From Pterois miles (taxonomy: Eukaryota > Chordata > Actinopteri > Perciformes > Scorpaenidae), in the NCBI GenBank assembly GCA_947000775.1, contig CAMQGK010000638.1, forward strand, positions 20,208,501 through 20,272,500: DNA of 64,000 nt. Reading direction: 5' to 3'. This document shows, in pieces, positions 32,991 to 44,612 of this stretch; position 1 is the stretch's first letter; the number at the start of each line of letters is the position of its first letter. The notes under the pieces were generated by a model, which worked only from the letters and a program-made list of their open reading frames with translations, ran no database searches and was not told the DNA's origin. The translations under genes and the position numbers were made by a program.

Positions 32991-34415
32991 ACAATATGTC
33001 TTTTTGATAAAATGTCGTCACAGGAAGGGATAGTTTATGTCCCCTGTGTACAATAAATCAGATGTGCCGTATTTTTAATCTTCTTGACATTCAACAATAC
33101 TGTCTGCAGCCTCTGTTACTAATAACCTGCAAGCAAAAACACTTTAATGGTGTAACCCCCACTCAACAGCACTGCTCCAACCCCTGCTGGTGTCAGTGTC
33201 TATTGGCCAGGAGAGAGATGAATTGAGAAAGACAGCAGGAGCTGTGTGCTGGAAAGAGAGGGCGAGAATAAGAAAGAGATGCATGGACAGACAGGTCTGA
33301 AGTGGCAGCAGTCAGCCCTGATGGAGACTGATGGGAGGATGAGGAGATAAGAGCGGAGAAGGTGGAGGAGAGGCTGCATTCGTGAGACGCAACGCTTGCG
33401 GAAAAGCCGGCAAGATAGATGGAGAGAGGGGCTACAGGAAAGTGAATCAGGGCTCGACAGAAATGATGAGCGCCGAGCACGCCTGAGTTACAAAATGGAG
33501 GAGAGGAAAGAGAGGGGAGAGAGAGCATAGCGAGGAGAGATTTATGGAAAGAGGAAATTAGAGAGAGAAAGGAGGGGGTGAATGTGTAATGAAGGCGAGG
33601 ATGGCGTTCAATGACTGTGCTGCATTTGTGGGGCGAAACAGGAGATGGGTTAGGTTCCCCTGTGCTTCCACGAGCACTTCACTGATCCACCACAGCCACT
33701 TAAGTCTATAGGAGCTCAGAGCCACTCAGTGGCCTGCCGTCCACTTCACCGCGTCCACAACAATTATCATCCAACCCTCGCTCACTGCTGTGATTTCATA
33801 GACAGCGTAAAGCCTGGAGGAATGAATGACAGCCACAGCACAGGGAGAATAAACACCAGTCAATTAATCACAGTTTATCATGGCAACAACCTTCACAAGA
33901 GTTTTATTCCGTTTCCGTTGCATAAATCAGGATGTAGTGAGTGTGAATGTCAGAATGACAGTGTTTGATGTCAGTTGGGTGTCCTGAAATATCAGCGTAT
34001 GACATCCTAAGATATGTCACGGTGTTGTCACTCCCACACTGAACTCATTTTCAGTCATTAGACTGGCATTGTGACTCATTTGAATATCATTATGTTTCCG
34101 TTACTTTACACTATTTTATAAAATTAGTCAATTCCTGGAAGATATCATCAATGTGGGATTTTTTTTTTTTATGTCAAGACAGCCTGTTTATTTGCTTCCA
34201 GCCACCTAATTTGCATTTAGCTCAATGTGAGCCTGTCAGTTGGATGAAATGGAGACGTAGCTATTACTGTTCAGACGAGGCCTTTTAAACATGCTTTTTT
34301 TCCATTATTTTCTATGGAGGAGCTCACTCGGGGATCGACTCGCTCCTCTGCCAAAAGCAAGACGCCCTGTTTTTATGAATGTGTCATAAGTGAGAGTTTC
34401 TCTCCTTCTGTGCAG
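32991..34415. other. Single-copy region with a purine-rich tract
   Basis: About 33215-33600 is rich in A and G on the plus strand (GAGAGA and GGAGGA words). The 111-codon minus frame there is a composition artefact. The rest is unassigned. Confidence 0.45.
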
Positions 34416-34505
34416 GGAGGGAAAGATCATCCTTGAGGAATACGAGCATCCAGAATTTTGAGCAGTTTACCATCAGGCTCATCGCCACCTAAAGGGGTTA
34501 CTACT
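34416..34505 (+). other. Candidate non-coding or terminal exon
   Basis: A strong acceptor (pyrimidine tract TTTCTCTCCTTCTG then TGCAG at 34411-34415) and a GTGAGT donor at 34506-34511 bound 90 bases. All three frames contain a stop: one ends after RLIAT, another after EYEHPEF. It therefore cannot be an ordinary internal coding exon. It could be part of a lncRNA, a UTR or poison exon, or chance. Confidence 0.28.
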
Positions 34506-35624
34506 GTGAGTGACTAATTCAATTATTTTAATGATGATTTCAATGATTACCTATCTACTCTGTAAACATTTAGTGGTGTGTTGTGTGCCAGTGCTGGGTA
34601 ATAGAATATAGGTAATCATAAAACTGCACATTTGGAAACTCACTGATCTTCACTGATACAGGCCTACTGTGATTCAGCTACTGATAAGCCTCATTTTTAC
34701 TCCCCGTACTTAACTTCCTTCTATGGTTGCTTAAAAAGGATTTCTATCAAGTGGACTTAATACCTCCTACAGGTCGGAACAAAGTTCACGTAATTGCCAT
34801 AATTAATTGCAAATTGTAGTCATTTAGATGAAGTGGTTCCCAACAGTATTGGCTTGTGACCTTTTAAAGCAAAGAAAAGCCTATTCACAGGTGATCTGTT
34901 TCAGGATGCTTATTCCTTTGATAGTTATAAACCAGTGTGCCACAATCAAAAAGTAAAGGTTACAGACTACAGAAGTATATTCCTATAAGCAGCAAAAGAG
35001 TGTTCCTTTAGCATTGTTGCATTTGAAGCATGTTTGCCCTGTTTCCTTACTTGTCATTCATATTGGCACTAACATCAGAAGCATTCTGATTTCCAGTTGT
35101 AGTCTCTAATATTAACCATGTTCATGCAGGCTTTGGTTGAATGGCGGTAAACAGACCGTGTGGAGAGCAAAAGAGGCGTCTGACAATGATTTGACTTTTC
35201 TTATTGGTTTAAAATTAGCTTGTAAACTGGCTATTGTAAAACAGTCTGGTTGTACTTCAACTCCAGTCTCACATCTCAAGTTGCTTATCATCTGATGTCA
35301 AAATCATATCAGAGAAGAGATGAGGAGTTTTGTTTTGAAACCGAACTTTGAACTGAGCCATGTTGGTTTTGAAAAAGCTGATTTTTCAGGATGAAAGGGA
35401 TCACTTTGTGATGCTGTGGTCTTGTCTTGTGGTGCCTGATTGGCAGCACCTGGAGCTCAATACAAGAGTTAATGCCATCAGGAGAATACACTGTTTAGCA
35501 TTGGCAGAGAATTTTGGCAAATTTCACTTGGGCGCTACCTGCATAATCAGCTGTGCTGCTCATTATACAAATGCATGATCCTTGAAAGTTGGACATCATT
35601 GTGAAGGTAAATAAACAAGCTTTC
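34506..35624. other. Unassigned region
   Basis: Single-copy in this window. No gene or recognised repeat. Confidence 0.4.
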
Positions 35625-35870
35625 CGTCCATCAATCTGCAACTGCTTAACCCGTTAGGGGTCACGGGAGATGAGGCGATTCCAACTGGCATTAGATGAAG
35701 GCGGGGTATGCCCAAGATAGGTCACCAGTCCATCACAGAGCACATAGAGACAGACAGCCATTCATACTCACATTCACACCTACAATTTAGAGTCATCAGT
35801 TAACCTGCGTGTGTTTGGACTGTGGGAGGAAGCTGGAGAACCCAGAGAAAACCCACGGCAATACGGGGAG
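35625..35870 (-). mobile_element. DANA/V-SINE-like SINE, 5' truncated
   Basis: The same body as 13092-13410 (GTCACCAGTCCATC, CAATTTAGAGTCATCAGTTA and GTTTGGACTGTGGGAGGAAG) ends at ATACGGGGAGA, so the tRNA head is missing. Confidence 0.85.
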
Positions 35871-35873
35871 ACT

Positions 35874-36130
35874 GTGGCGGCTGTGGCTCAGAGGGTAGAG
35901 CAGGTCGTCCACCAATCAGAAGGTCGGTGGTTTGAGGGCCAGCTGCTCCAGTCACATGTCCATGTGTCCTTGAGCAAGACACTTAACCCCAAATTGCTCC
36001 CGAAGGCATAACCATCAGTGTGTGAATGAGTATTTAGATAAGATCCTGATGGGCAAAGTTGGCACCTTAGCAGCCTCTGCCATCAGTGGGGTGTGAATAG
36101 GTGAGTGGTCGGAAGAAGCTATATAAATAA
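35874..36130 (+). mobile_element. tRNA-derived SINE (GCGCTATATAA-tail family)
   Basis: The head TGGCTCAGAGGGTAGAGC (A box, 35884-35901) and a decayed B box at about 35922-35938 are followed by CTTGAGCAAGACACTTAACC, CCCAAATTGCTCCCGAAGG, GTGTGTGAATG and a tail GTGGTCGGAAGAAGCTATAT. This is a widely distributed teleost SINE. It begins directly against the truncated V-SINE. Confidence 0.9.
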
Positions 36131-37431
36131 TCCATTGACACATATTTCCAAACTTTTTGCCTCCGTGTTTATATACAGTAGATATTTTCACATTGTTTTG
36201 ATATGTATCGTCATATAGCCCTGCCCTAATACTAACTGTCAGTTCACTGAATGTATGAACTTTCTCTACTTGCATTGTTAAATATGTCTTCAAAAAACAT
36301 TTTGATGGTTCAATCACAAAAGCAAACAAGTAGTAAACTCACCATAGGTTGCCAGCAACCACCAAAGTTAGCAGCACTTTAAGGCAAAAACCCTGATTTG
36401 ATGTTGATTTGATGTCAATTCTCACGAAAATTACAGTTTTATATTGTCACCTGTATGTAGTCTGAGATGTAAAACTCGGGGCATGCTGCTCAACACCTTT
36501 ACAATGCATAATATTAGTTTATTGCAAGAACATCTTTAGCTGTTGAGTTTTCACCCAAAGTGTGACTGCGTGTTTGAACTTCCTGCTGTCGTCTAGTTCT
36601 TAGTAACTGTTATGAATTAATATGAGTAAAACTACTGAGCGACTTTGAAAATGTTAATTTCAGGAAATCCATCTGGACAAGCATTAAAGACCCACAGGCA
36701 CCAGAGTGATGCAGAATTCACAATGGTGCTATTTTCTGTCTGTCTAATGGTGTGAATAACACTGTGAGGAATGCTATCATAATGTAACAAGAGGCTGATC
36801 GATATACTGTCAGCTGGAAAAACATGCACAGCTGCAGTGTGTGCGTCTACGTCCTCCCGTCTTCACAAAAACACTGATGTGAAAGGCTCACAGCATTTTA
36901 TTAGGGAGGTGTACATATTCATGAACTTATTCCAAGATACACACTCACATATTTGGAGACACGCACTGCAGTGTTGAAGGTTAACGCCTACATTTTGTTC
37001 AGATCCATACTCCACAGATAAGGAGCTCAGTTTCAAGTTTCAGAGAGAAAAAAGTTTTCCGCCTCCATCGTTGCTACAGGCTCTTTTGAGGCAGCAGCTA
37101 GACACCCTCCTCTGTGATTAATGACTCTCTATGAATAGAACACACAGCGTTAAAACATTTGATTGATGCTTTGACGATTGCCAAGCGTCCCTGCATACAT
37201 CATTCCAGCTTTTCATTCTCCCTTTCAGACAGGGGAAGTGAGCAGCCAGTGAGCAAAAATTACTTGAGGAGAAAGCGCACTGTTCTTATGAAGACAAAAG
37301 TGACAGTCACATGGTGTTTTCAAACCACAACTGACTGTTTGCTAAAAATCTCCCATAAACTGGAACTGTCCAATCTCAGCGTAGCAGCCGTAGCTGTCAA
37401 GCTTTGGGTTTCTCCCTAAAAAGGAACATAT
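36131..37431. other. Single-copy region
   Basis: No recognised repeats. Balanced composition near 36830-37280 could include conserved non-coding sequence. No gene. Confidence 0.4.
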
Positions 37432-37862
37432 TTTGAGGGTTGTGTCTTATGGCAAGCCATTTTAACGTTTAATAGCTAGACTGGATATTCATTACAGATA
37501 TAAGCAATGTAATTTTGCCTAGTCAAAACTCTAATTTAAGATATCTGTGATTACATTTTGGCTACTATGACTCAAACTATTTTTGCCATTCATGTGTACG
37601 GGGAATGTCATTACGGATATTCACAATTCAGGTGCACATATCCACTATGTGAATTAGGGATGTCTGGAACTGAGTTGTGGATATCCGTAATTTTAGTTTC
37701 AGATATCTCCAATTTAATTCTAACTAGTCCTAATTCCAGTTTAAGATATCTCCAATTCCCCTCAAATGAAGATTCTACATTGCCCTTTTTAGATATCTAA
37801 AATTAACTGTCAAAATCATGATGTAGATATCTTGAACTGGAATTTTGACTAGTCAAAATGAC
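37432..37862. mobile_element. GATATCT/TGACTAGTCAAAA palindromic repeat
   Basis: TTTTGAGGGTTGTGTCTTAT marks the start. AGATATCT words recur at least five times, and the complementary motif CTAGTCAAAA occurs near both ends (37515-37550 and 37820-37860), once as the palindrome TTTTGACTAGTCAAAA. It resembles a percomorph MITE. Confidence 0.75.
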
Positions 37863-38118
37863 GACCATTATGAAAGTCAAACTCTATGTAGAGAGAGCAG
37901 CAGTAGAAAGGCTGCAGAAACACAGCTGGTGTGAACAACAGATGCATGAATCATGCAGCCATGAGGTAGCGCAACCACCACGCCCAAGCGTTAAAATGGC
38001 ATGCCATAGTGTCTTCTTTTTTTAGCTTTCTAAAAACACAAAAAAGTACAAGAAATAGATGTAAAGAGGTAAGATTCAGATTACAGATTCAGTGTACTTC
38101 TCATTCCAAAACTTAGCC

Positions 38119-39440
38119 ATAGACCTATGGATGTAGTCTCTGTGACGTCACCCATAGGTTGCTGAAGAGCAGTTGTGAAGCTCAAAGTGGGTGGCTTCGT
38201 CCATCGCCATCTTAGCTGTGATGTCACAGTTTTACTCCCAGCTAATCCAAAAATGGGCAAATTGGTGGGCCGTCAGTGGAGCTGAGGCAGACACCGGGTG
38301 ATGCAGCAGAGCAGACAGCTAACAGCTAGCGACCTGATACAGCACCCAACCAATGGCTGTTGTATGAATGCGGAAATAAGCTACTGAGACCAAAATTGTT
38401 TTTGTACCCAGATGAAAACATGTTTATTTCTGCTGTAAAGTTGGACATTTTAACATGAGGGTCAATAGAGAGTCTGTCTACAAGCGTTACTCGGTGCATG
38501 CACATTCAGGGGGCAAAACCGCTTTTCAGCCAGTCACAAGATCATAGTCAGTCTTTGTAATCTACAGAAATTTCACATTGTAAATTCTTGTTGACTTATC
38601 ATTACCAACTGTTATGAAATGGGTAACATTAGATCAAAGATAAGTGTTATTTGACAAAAGTCAATACAATAATGCCGATATGTGCGATTCAAATAGTAAG
38701 CTAACGTTAGCTCCTACGTACACTTGTCTATATTACTGCAGGGGAGGAAGAGAGGCATCGCTGCTTTATTACCAGATGTTTTCTACTAATATGTAACATT
38801 ACGGCATACCGGAGTAAGCTTCCCCCACCGCCGTAGTTGCGTACAACAAGTTAGAGCTGTAACAGAGTCTTGCATCACTTTTTACTTTTAAGGCTAAAAT
38901 ATATAAATATTTCCTTTGCGTGTGGGTAGATCACAGAGCATGTCAGCTCGTCATGATCACCCGCTGGTTTGCTAGCACTGTGTGACTAGAATGCTTTTGC
39001 CCACCAGGCCTGGATCCATAATCTTCCTCTGGTTTTGGCAAAGGCATGTGATCCCTTCAGAATATTAAATTTTTTCAATCCATCTTTTCTGTGGTTGGTG
39101 CCGTTTACTGCACAACAACTCCCTGTCACCTCATGTTGGAGTTGGCTCTGCTAGACATGTCGCGAAGAGTGATGCTCTCTGACCCCTAGTTGTGTCTGCA
39201 TCTCTGTGATGACATTGCCATCTATGAGGATTGACTCGCTTTTAGAGCCAGCCTCAGTTCACCATTAGATGAACTGCAGTTTTTGTCACTTTCGTGTTGG
39301 CTTCATTTCTCAGCAGTGCAGGTTGCCTCTTAGAGTTAGCATATCATTAGCTGACTACATTTATTTGCAGGGTTGCAGGTTACGTAAAAAGGTCTGTTTA
39401 CGACTAGCACATACAGTATGCTGTGTAGTATTTCCTCACA
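38119..39440 (+). mobile_element. Composite repeat with CRE-bearing end
   Basis: It begins TAGACCTATGGATGTAGTCT and GTGACGTCACCC, then TCGCCATCTTAGCTGTGAT. Near its end it has GAACTGCAGTTTTTGTCACT and GTGTTGGCTTCATTT, both familiar from percomorph repeats related to family X. The middle (38560-39200) may be a separate old element. Confidence 0.55.
38143..38150 (+). promoter_or_regulatory. Perfect CRE palindrome in X-related repeat
   Basis: TGACGTCA near the element end, as in the other copies. The neighbouring ATTGG is altered here. Confidence 0.35.
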
Positions 39441-39796
39441 GTATGGAGGCCATTCCTGCATTATATAGTTTAAGGTAATGTTAGCGACTCTGTCCGATGT
39501 CACCCAAGATAACATCATGTTTACCACACAGTGGTTTGTCTGCATCCTTAAAGCCTTTTGTAATGTTAAAGTGAAAAATACTGTGTGAAAATGTGAACAA
39601 ATATGTTAGCTTAAAAGTAAGAACAGTCAGATGTTTATTTTTTTATGGTGTTTGATTAGTCTCAAAACCTGTACACATAAAAACCAAGCATGTGCATCCT
39701 ACTTCCTCTGACAAGATGGTCCCATGAAAATGGTTGTTCTCTCAGGCAACTGCCTCACTTCCACTGTTTCAGTGATCAGACTGTATTTCAGAAGCA
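39441..39796. other. Unassigned stretch
   Basis: Nothing recognised between two repeat blocks. Confidence 0.4.
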
Positions 39797-40345
39797 TCAC
39801 TGTAACGGCACCCATTGGGACGTGTACTGCCATTTTAAAGCCTTGAGTTCAGAATTTTGGTCGTCGCCAACATGGTATTTAGCTGCCATCTTGTTTTTTT
39901 GCAACCAGACGTGACAAAAGAGGGTGGAGCTAAGTACAACTGCTCAACAGGACTTTTTCGGCAACCATAAAGGTTGTTATTTATTTTCATGAGCTGAAAA
40001 CACACTGAGACAACTCCCAGACCAGACGACACTTTGGTAGCAACATGTCAATCACAAGGTAGCCACACCCTGAATCATATCCTGCTTTACGGTGTACTTG
40101 ACTCTAAATGGGACCATAATTTACTAAATGAACATCATGCTGTGTTGAAGAAGACTTGAATCCAGCGATTGCAAACGTAAACTCATGGTAACAAAGTTTA
40201 TTGAGGTAATAAATCAAGTGACACATAGACTCATTTTCTCATAGACTTCTATGCAATCAGCCCTCTGCTAAATATTAGGAAGAATGCAAGTTTAAAGCAC
40301 TTCAGCACTGGCTTCACTTTTCAGACTTGGAGGTAGCCCGCTGCG
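39797..40345 (+). mobile_element. Family-X repeat, copy 6 (near full length)
   Basis: From ACGGCACCCATTGGGACGTG through GCCATCTTGTTTTTTTGCAA, GGTGGAGCTAAGTACAACTG, GACTCTAAATGGGACCATAA and TAATAAATCAAGTGACAC to TTCACTTTTCAGACTTGGAG. Its CRE is mutated and its CTCF-like block is lost (GCCCTCTGCTAAATATTAGG instead), so it is a natural comparison copy. Confidence 0.85.
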
Positions 40346-40947
40346 AGTGTGTCGGGAGGGTCGAGTGAGCTCTCGTCACAGCCTTGTGCTTGTGGGACTC
40401 CATCTGTGCATGCGGACCAGAAAAGCTCCTTCGCAAAGATGATTTAAGTTCCCTTTAACTAAGAATTTTGATGGTAAGTCTGTCACCATTATTGTAAACT
40501 GCCTGTGTGCTGCACAAGAAAAGAAAGCTGAGGGTGACAGGGCTTGGAAAATGGCTGATTGATTTAACCTGTTATCATATTGAACATCTTAAATTTCTCC
40601 TCAAATGCGCTGACATTTTTCTTAGATGTTTTTATTTTGTTTATTTTAGTATATTCGGTTGTGCCGTGCTGGTCACCAGATGCAGTCCTACCTGTGTATG
40701 TGTGTGTGATATGGTGTTTTGTTTGGAGTATACGCTCTCTGGCACCTGGTTCCATCTATAATTGATGGGCAGGGCCAGAGGACATGTCAGAGCCACTCCA
40801 CACAGCCAGAGTGTGACAAGGCCACATGGAGTGACAGGGCAACACGCCGCTTCCTCACTCCATCTACATTCAACACACACTTCACACATTTCTCTGCGTC
40901 TGGGACGGGGCGAATCACAGGAGGTAAAAATGAAGGAGGGAGGGAGC

Positions 40948-40970
40948 GGGGGGGGGGGGGGGGGGGGGGG
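40948..40970 (+). repeat. G23 homopolymer
   Basis: Uninterrupted run of 23 G preceded by GGAGGGAGGGAGC. It is likely length-polymorphic and error-prone in sequencing. Confidence 0.9.
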
Positions 40971-41012
40971 CTTAAGCGCAGGAAGTTGGGGGAAATATAT
41001 ATCATGGATTAT

Positions 41013-41040
<28 letters not shown>
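41013..41040 (+). repeat. (TG)14 microsatellite
   Basis: Uninterrupted TG run. Confidence 0.97.
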
Positions 41041-41043
<3 letters not shown>

Positions 41044-41201
41044 ACAAGGGCTGAATTTCAATAGAAAAATAAGCATTGAAAACGCTTCCATGCCAGATGT
41101 ACACACACACACCGCTATGCAGATATACAGTTGCGAAAGATACGTTTATGCAAACACATCAACACCAATAGGCATATACATATACACACATACAGTTACT
41201 G

Positions 41202-41227
41202 CACACGCACACACACACACACACACA
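41202..41227 (+). repeat. (CA)n microsatellite
   Basis: CA run with one G interruption. Confidence 0.95.
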
Positions 41228-41872
41228 TTTGCAAAATCACAATCTATAGAGTAATCCTGATGATGAGGCTGTTTTCCAGCATCTCCCAGCTGTTATGGGT
41301 GTGATAATGAGAACATGGCACCTGGTAGACATTAAGAAGTGCATCACTCTGTCTGGCGTGTCTCCTGCTTACCTTCTCACAGCGATTTGGATGATGCTCC
41401 ATGATGGTGCCAAAGACGGCCCGTTTTTTAAGCTCTTACTGGCTGTTGCCTCCTACACAGAACTGGGACTGGAGAACACTTAAGCATTTAGAGGCCTAAT
41501 GATCTCTAAGGCATAGGTAAACTTTACAAAAATGGTTCTTATTGAACTGCAGGGTTTCATTCATCTATGCACGGCGATCTGTAAATAAACACCCACATGT
41601 AACTGATGAGATGGAAAGCTGGTCCCTTTCCATAACTCATTATAGCTCCAGCTATTGTAGCCATCTCTCTACTGCTCCACATCACACTGTGGTTAGTAAG
41701 CTACACTGGTTGTCTGAAGACTTCAAATTTGAAAATTAAAAACCATGTGGGGTGTGGAGTTAGAATGAAGTTATCAGACCTCTGTAGTCTGCTCCTCATC
41801 TTTGCTTCAGACTAGTGGTGCGATGCTACAGTAGCCACTGCGAGATAAATCACCTGAATAAACAGAATAAAT

Positions 41873-42045
41873 AATTTTTTGAGTGTTTTTCCATTTTTTA
41901 TTGACAGCAACACCACTGAAAGGGGGAGAAAGAGGGGACGACATGCAGCGAAGAGCCCCAGGCCAGACCCGAACCCGGAGCCGCAGCGGCAAGGACCCTG
42001 CCCTGGCACATGGGGCGCCCGCTCCACCAAGCGAGCCACAACAGT
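41873..42045 (-). mobile_element. tRNA-derived SINE (short, GGGCGCCCC family)
   Basis: On the minus strand, TGGCTCGCTTGGTGGAGC (A box, 42021-42038), GGGCGCCCCATGTGCC, B box GGGTTCGGGTC (41966-41976), CTGGGGCTCTTCGCTGCATG, a CT-rich stretch and a terminal CAATAAAAAATGGAAAAAC. This is a common teleost SINE. Overlapping frames at 41807-42253 are artefacts. Confidence 0.88.
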
Positions 42046-42342
42046 GCCCCAATGTCTGACTGAAGTGTTGGCAGTTGTGTTGCATTCTGCATAATGTAGG
42101 CAGTAGGAAGTGCGGCTCAGTGCGATGATTGAATTCATGTGTTTCAGGCGGAAAGAAATTAACATACTGTAGGTCATGGTCACAGGATCTGTTTACTGAT
42201 TGGCTGAAGTTCCTCTCTGGTCGCACTTCGCTGAGCATGTGAGCGGCCACCACAGCTTTTCATAGAGATTGCGAGGCAGTTTAGCGCTGCTTTGGTGTGA
42301 ATTTGACAACAGGAGTAGTCTGTTATTAAACCCAGCTTTGGG

Positions 42343-42535
42343 CCCTTCTGTGTGGAGTTTGCGTGTTCTGCCCTTGTTAACAATGGTTTTCTCCAGGTTC
42401 TCCGGCTTCCTCCCACAGTCCAAAGTCATGCAGGTTAATTGATGACTCTAAATTGCCATTAGGTGTGATTGTGAGCATGAAGCCCCCCCCGCGACCCTGA
42501 ACAGGATAAGTGGTTACAGATAATGGATGGATTGA
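42343..42535 (+). mobile_element. DANA/V-SINE-like SINE, deleted copy
   Basis: TGTGTGGAGTTTGCGTGTTC, CCGGCTTCCTCCCACAGTCC, AAAGTCATGCAGGTTAATTG, then after a deletion GCGACCCTGAACAGGATAAG and GATAATGGATGGA. The tRNA head is missing. Confidence 0.82.
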
Positions 42536-42601
42536 AGGAGTACTGCTTATACTGCTTATATTTAAAGACACTCCTGTTGTTTTAAATGGCCAACACACAC
42601 A

Positions 42602-42625
42602 CCCTAACCCGAACCCGAACCCTAA
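42602..42625 (-). repeat. Short telomere-like tract (CCCTAA-type)
   Basis: Four hexamers, CCCTAA CCCGAA CCCGAA CCCTAA, follow a CA run. The minus strand reads TTAGGG-like, opposite to the tract at 777-803. Confidence 0.65.
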
Positions 42626-42912
42626 CTCTTGTGACACCCTTACTGCGACCTTGTTTTGATATTAGAGAATCAAAGGAGGACCAGCGACTGAAGCTGTTTT
42701 TGAGAGGCTAAAAGCAACAAAAAGCTAAGGATTTTTCCCCAGAGGAGGATATTTTATTAAAGGAATAAATTAATCAATTCTAATGTAAAATAATAATGTC
42801 AGTTTTGTTGGTTAAAATGACAAGCGGCGCTGGTGAAAGGCGGTCACATCATGACCAAAATAAAACTTTGTTGTCGTGTTTGTGTGCTCTCTGCAGGACT
42901 GTGTCTGAAACT

Positions 42913-43022
42913 AGGGCTGCAACTAACAATTAATTTCACTGTCGATTAATTTCTCAGTTATTTGTGTTTATAAAATGCTGGAAAATGGGAAAAAAAACTG
43001 TTGATCAGTGTTTCCAAAGACC
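42913..43022 (+). mobile_element. AGGGCTGCAACTAAC-type hAT-like repeat end
   Basis: AGGGCTGCAACTAACAATTA, GTCGATTAATTTCTCAG, TATAAAATGCTGGAAAATGG and GATCAGTGTTTCCAAAGACC match a repeat found throughout teleosts. Only one end is present. Confidence 0.75.
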
Positions 43023-44588
43023 ATACAAATCAATCAAGTTCAGTTTTTAATCTTTATTTGCACCAGTGAGTAATTTGTTTCCAGCTAGTATTAAAAGCAT
43101 CATTACTCACAGACACAGGAGCAACAGATGCCAATGCTAGGTGCTAATATTTTGTTTCACGAATAATTGAAATCACCATTACAAGTCACCAGTTTTTGAC
43201 ATCATGGCTCCGATCACAGCCTTCCTTCTCCATTTACCAGCAGCGTGAAGGCCCAGAGCAGTAGACTAAAGAACTGTTTTTCTCCACTGTTTAAAACCGA
43301 AGAGCAGATGGGAGCACGAAAAACACAGAGAGTGAGGAAGGGCAGACTCAGAGATGGTGGCATTTGTTTTGTCTGCCACCTGTTTGTTGTATAGGCTCAA
43401 ATCACGCAGCCTACAGAACTGAGAGTTGTTAGAGTGGATATAAATATATGTAATATACTGTATACCAGAAGATGAACTCGCAGCATGTGCAGTAAATATA
43501 GTTATTTATTTTGATTCATTCACATCTACAACAACAGATACACTTTCCTTTAGCTGGGAAAAAGAAACCTCAGGAACAGCAACAGGATCCAGGATGGACA
43601 AACGTGCAATAGATGTCATGTGTACAGACTAACAACATAATGAAAATCCAACAAAGACAATCCATATGACAAAAATCTGCTTCCTGCCGCCACCAAACAG
43701 ATAGAGCCAGCAACATGACCTCCTTTCCACACCAAATAAATCAAGTCAGAGCAAAAATTATGATCATCATCATAATCATGATCTGAACACCCGCCATTTT
43801 CCATTTGGTGAGTAGCTCTCTGAAGGCTATCTGCCACACTGACAGGTAAACATTTGTACCAAAATCATGTTAGCCGTTATAAAAAACTGAGAGTCTCTAC
43901 CATGTTTGAGTGTCAACAACATCAGAGATGCTGGGTTTGTTTACCTTTTCAGAGATCCTTTATCAGTTTGTTCAAGGAAAGGATTCACTTGTGTGGAAAT
44001 AACTGAACTGAACAAACTGATCAGAGATCCTTTATGGATGTATTTGGGAAAATTACACACTTGTGGGGGAAAAACTGAATTTCTGTCTTTCATTGCTTAT
44101 TACTAAATGTCTGGAAAGTGGTGTGTTTTTTTACTCTTTTTACTGAACTCTGGACTCTATTTCTGGTGAATGGTGCTGGAACTTGCATTTGATTATCTTA
44201 CACTTAATTCCCCAGATCCACAGTTACTGGGGACTTGACTTGGGACAAGAATGCACAGACTTGAGACTTGCCTACACCTGGTGTACACAATAGATACCGC
44301 CAAAGCCCAGTATTCAGACTTGAACTCAGTATATGTAAATGAATTTGCTTGCTCTATGCTTGTATTAAATATAATGCTATAAAATGAATGTAAATGTGAC
44401 ACAAAGGGAATTTATTATTAAACAATATGCTTCTTGGCCGGTGAGTCGAAAAGTTACGACACTGATCATAATAATCATAATGATGAGTTATTTAAATTTA
44501 AGATGAAGCAAAACTACAATTTGCATCAATAGATCATTATAGGCAATACAAAGATTGCATATTTTGTTCAAAATATGAATTATTCCCC
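43023..44588. other. Unassigned AT-rich region
   Basis: 43930-44060 has an internal imperfect duplication: AGAGATCCTTTATSAGT/GGATG and CACTTGTGTGGAAATAACTG / CACTTGTGGGGGAAAAACTG. Otherwise single-copy. No gene. Confidence 0.4.
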
Positions 44589-44612
44589 TTTATTTATTTA
44601 TTTATTTATTTA
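44589..44612 (+). repeat. (TTTA)6 microsatellite
   Basis: Tetranucleotide run. Confidence 0.95.

Larger units (their letters stand above)
40346..41872. other. Unassigned region with low-complexity runs
   Basis: It contains the 23-G run, a TG run and AC-rich segments around 41101-41230. Open frames near 40719-41064 run through these and are not credible. The remainder is single-copy. Confidence 0.45.

Noticed and set aside
35874..35940. Possible tRNA gene
   Set aside because: Same reasoning: it continues into a known SINE body, and its B box is mutated.
41807..42253. 148- and 123-codon minus-strand frames
   Set aside because: They coincide with a tRNA-derived SINE and its GC-rich head.
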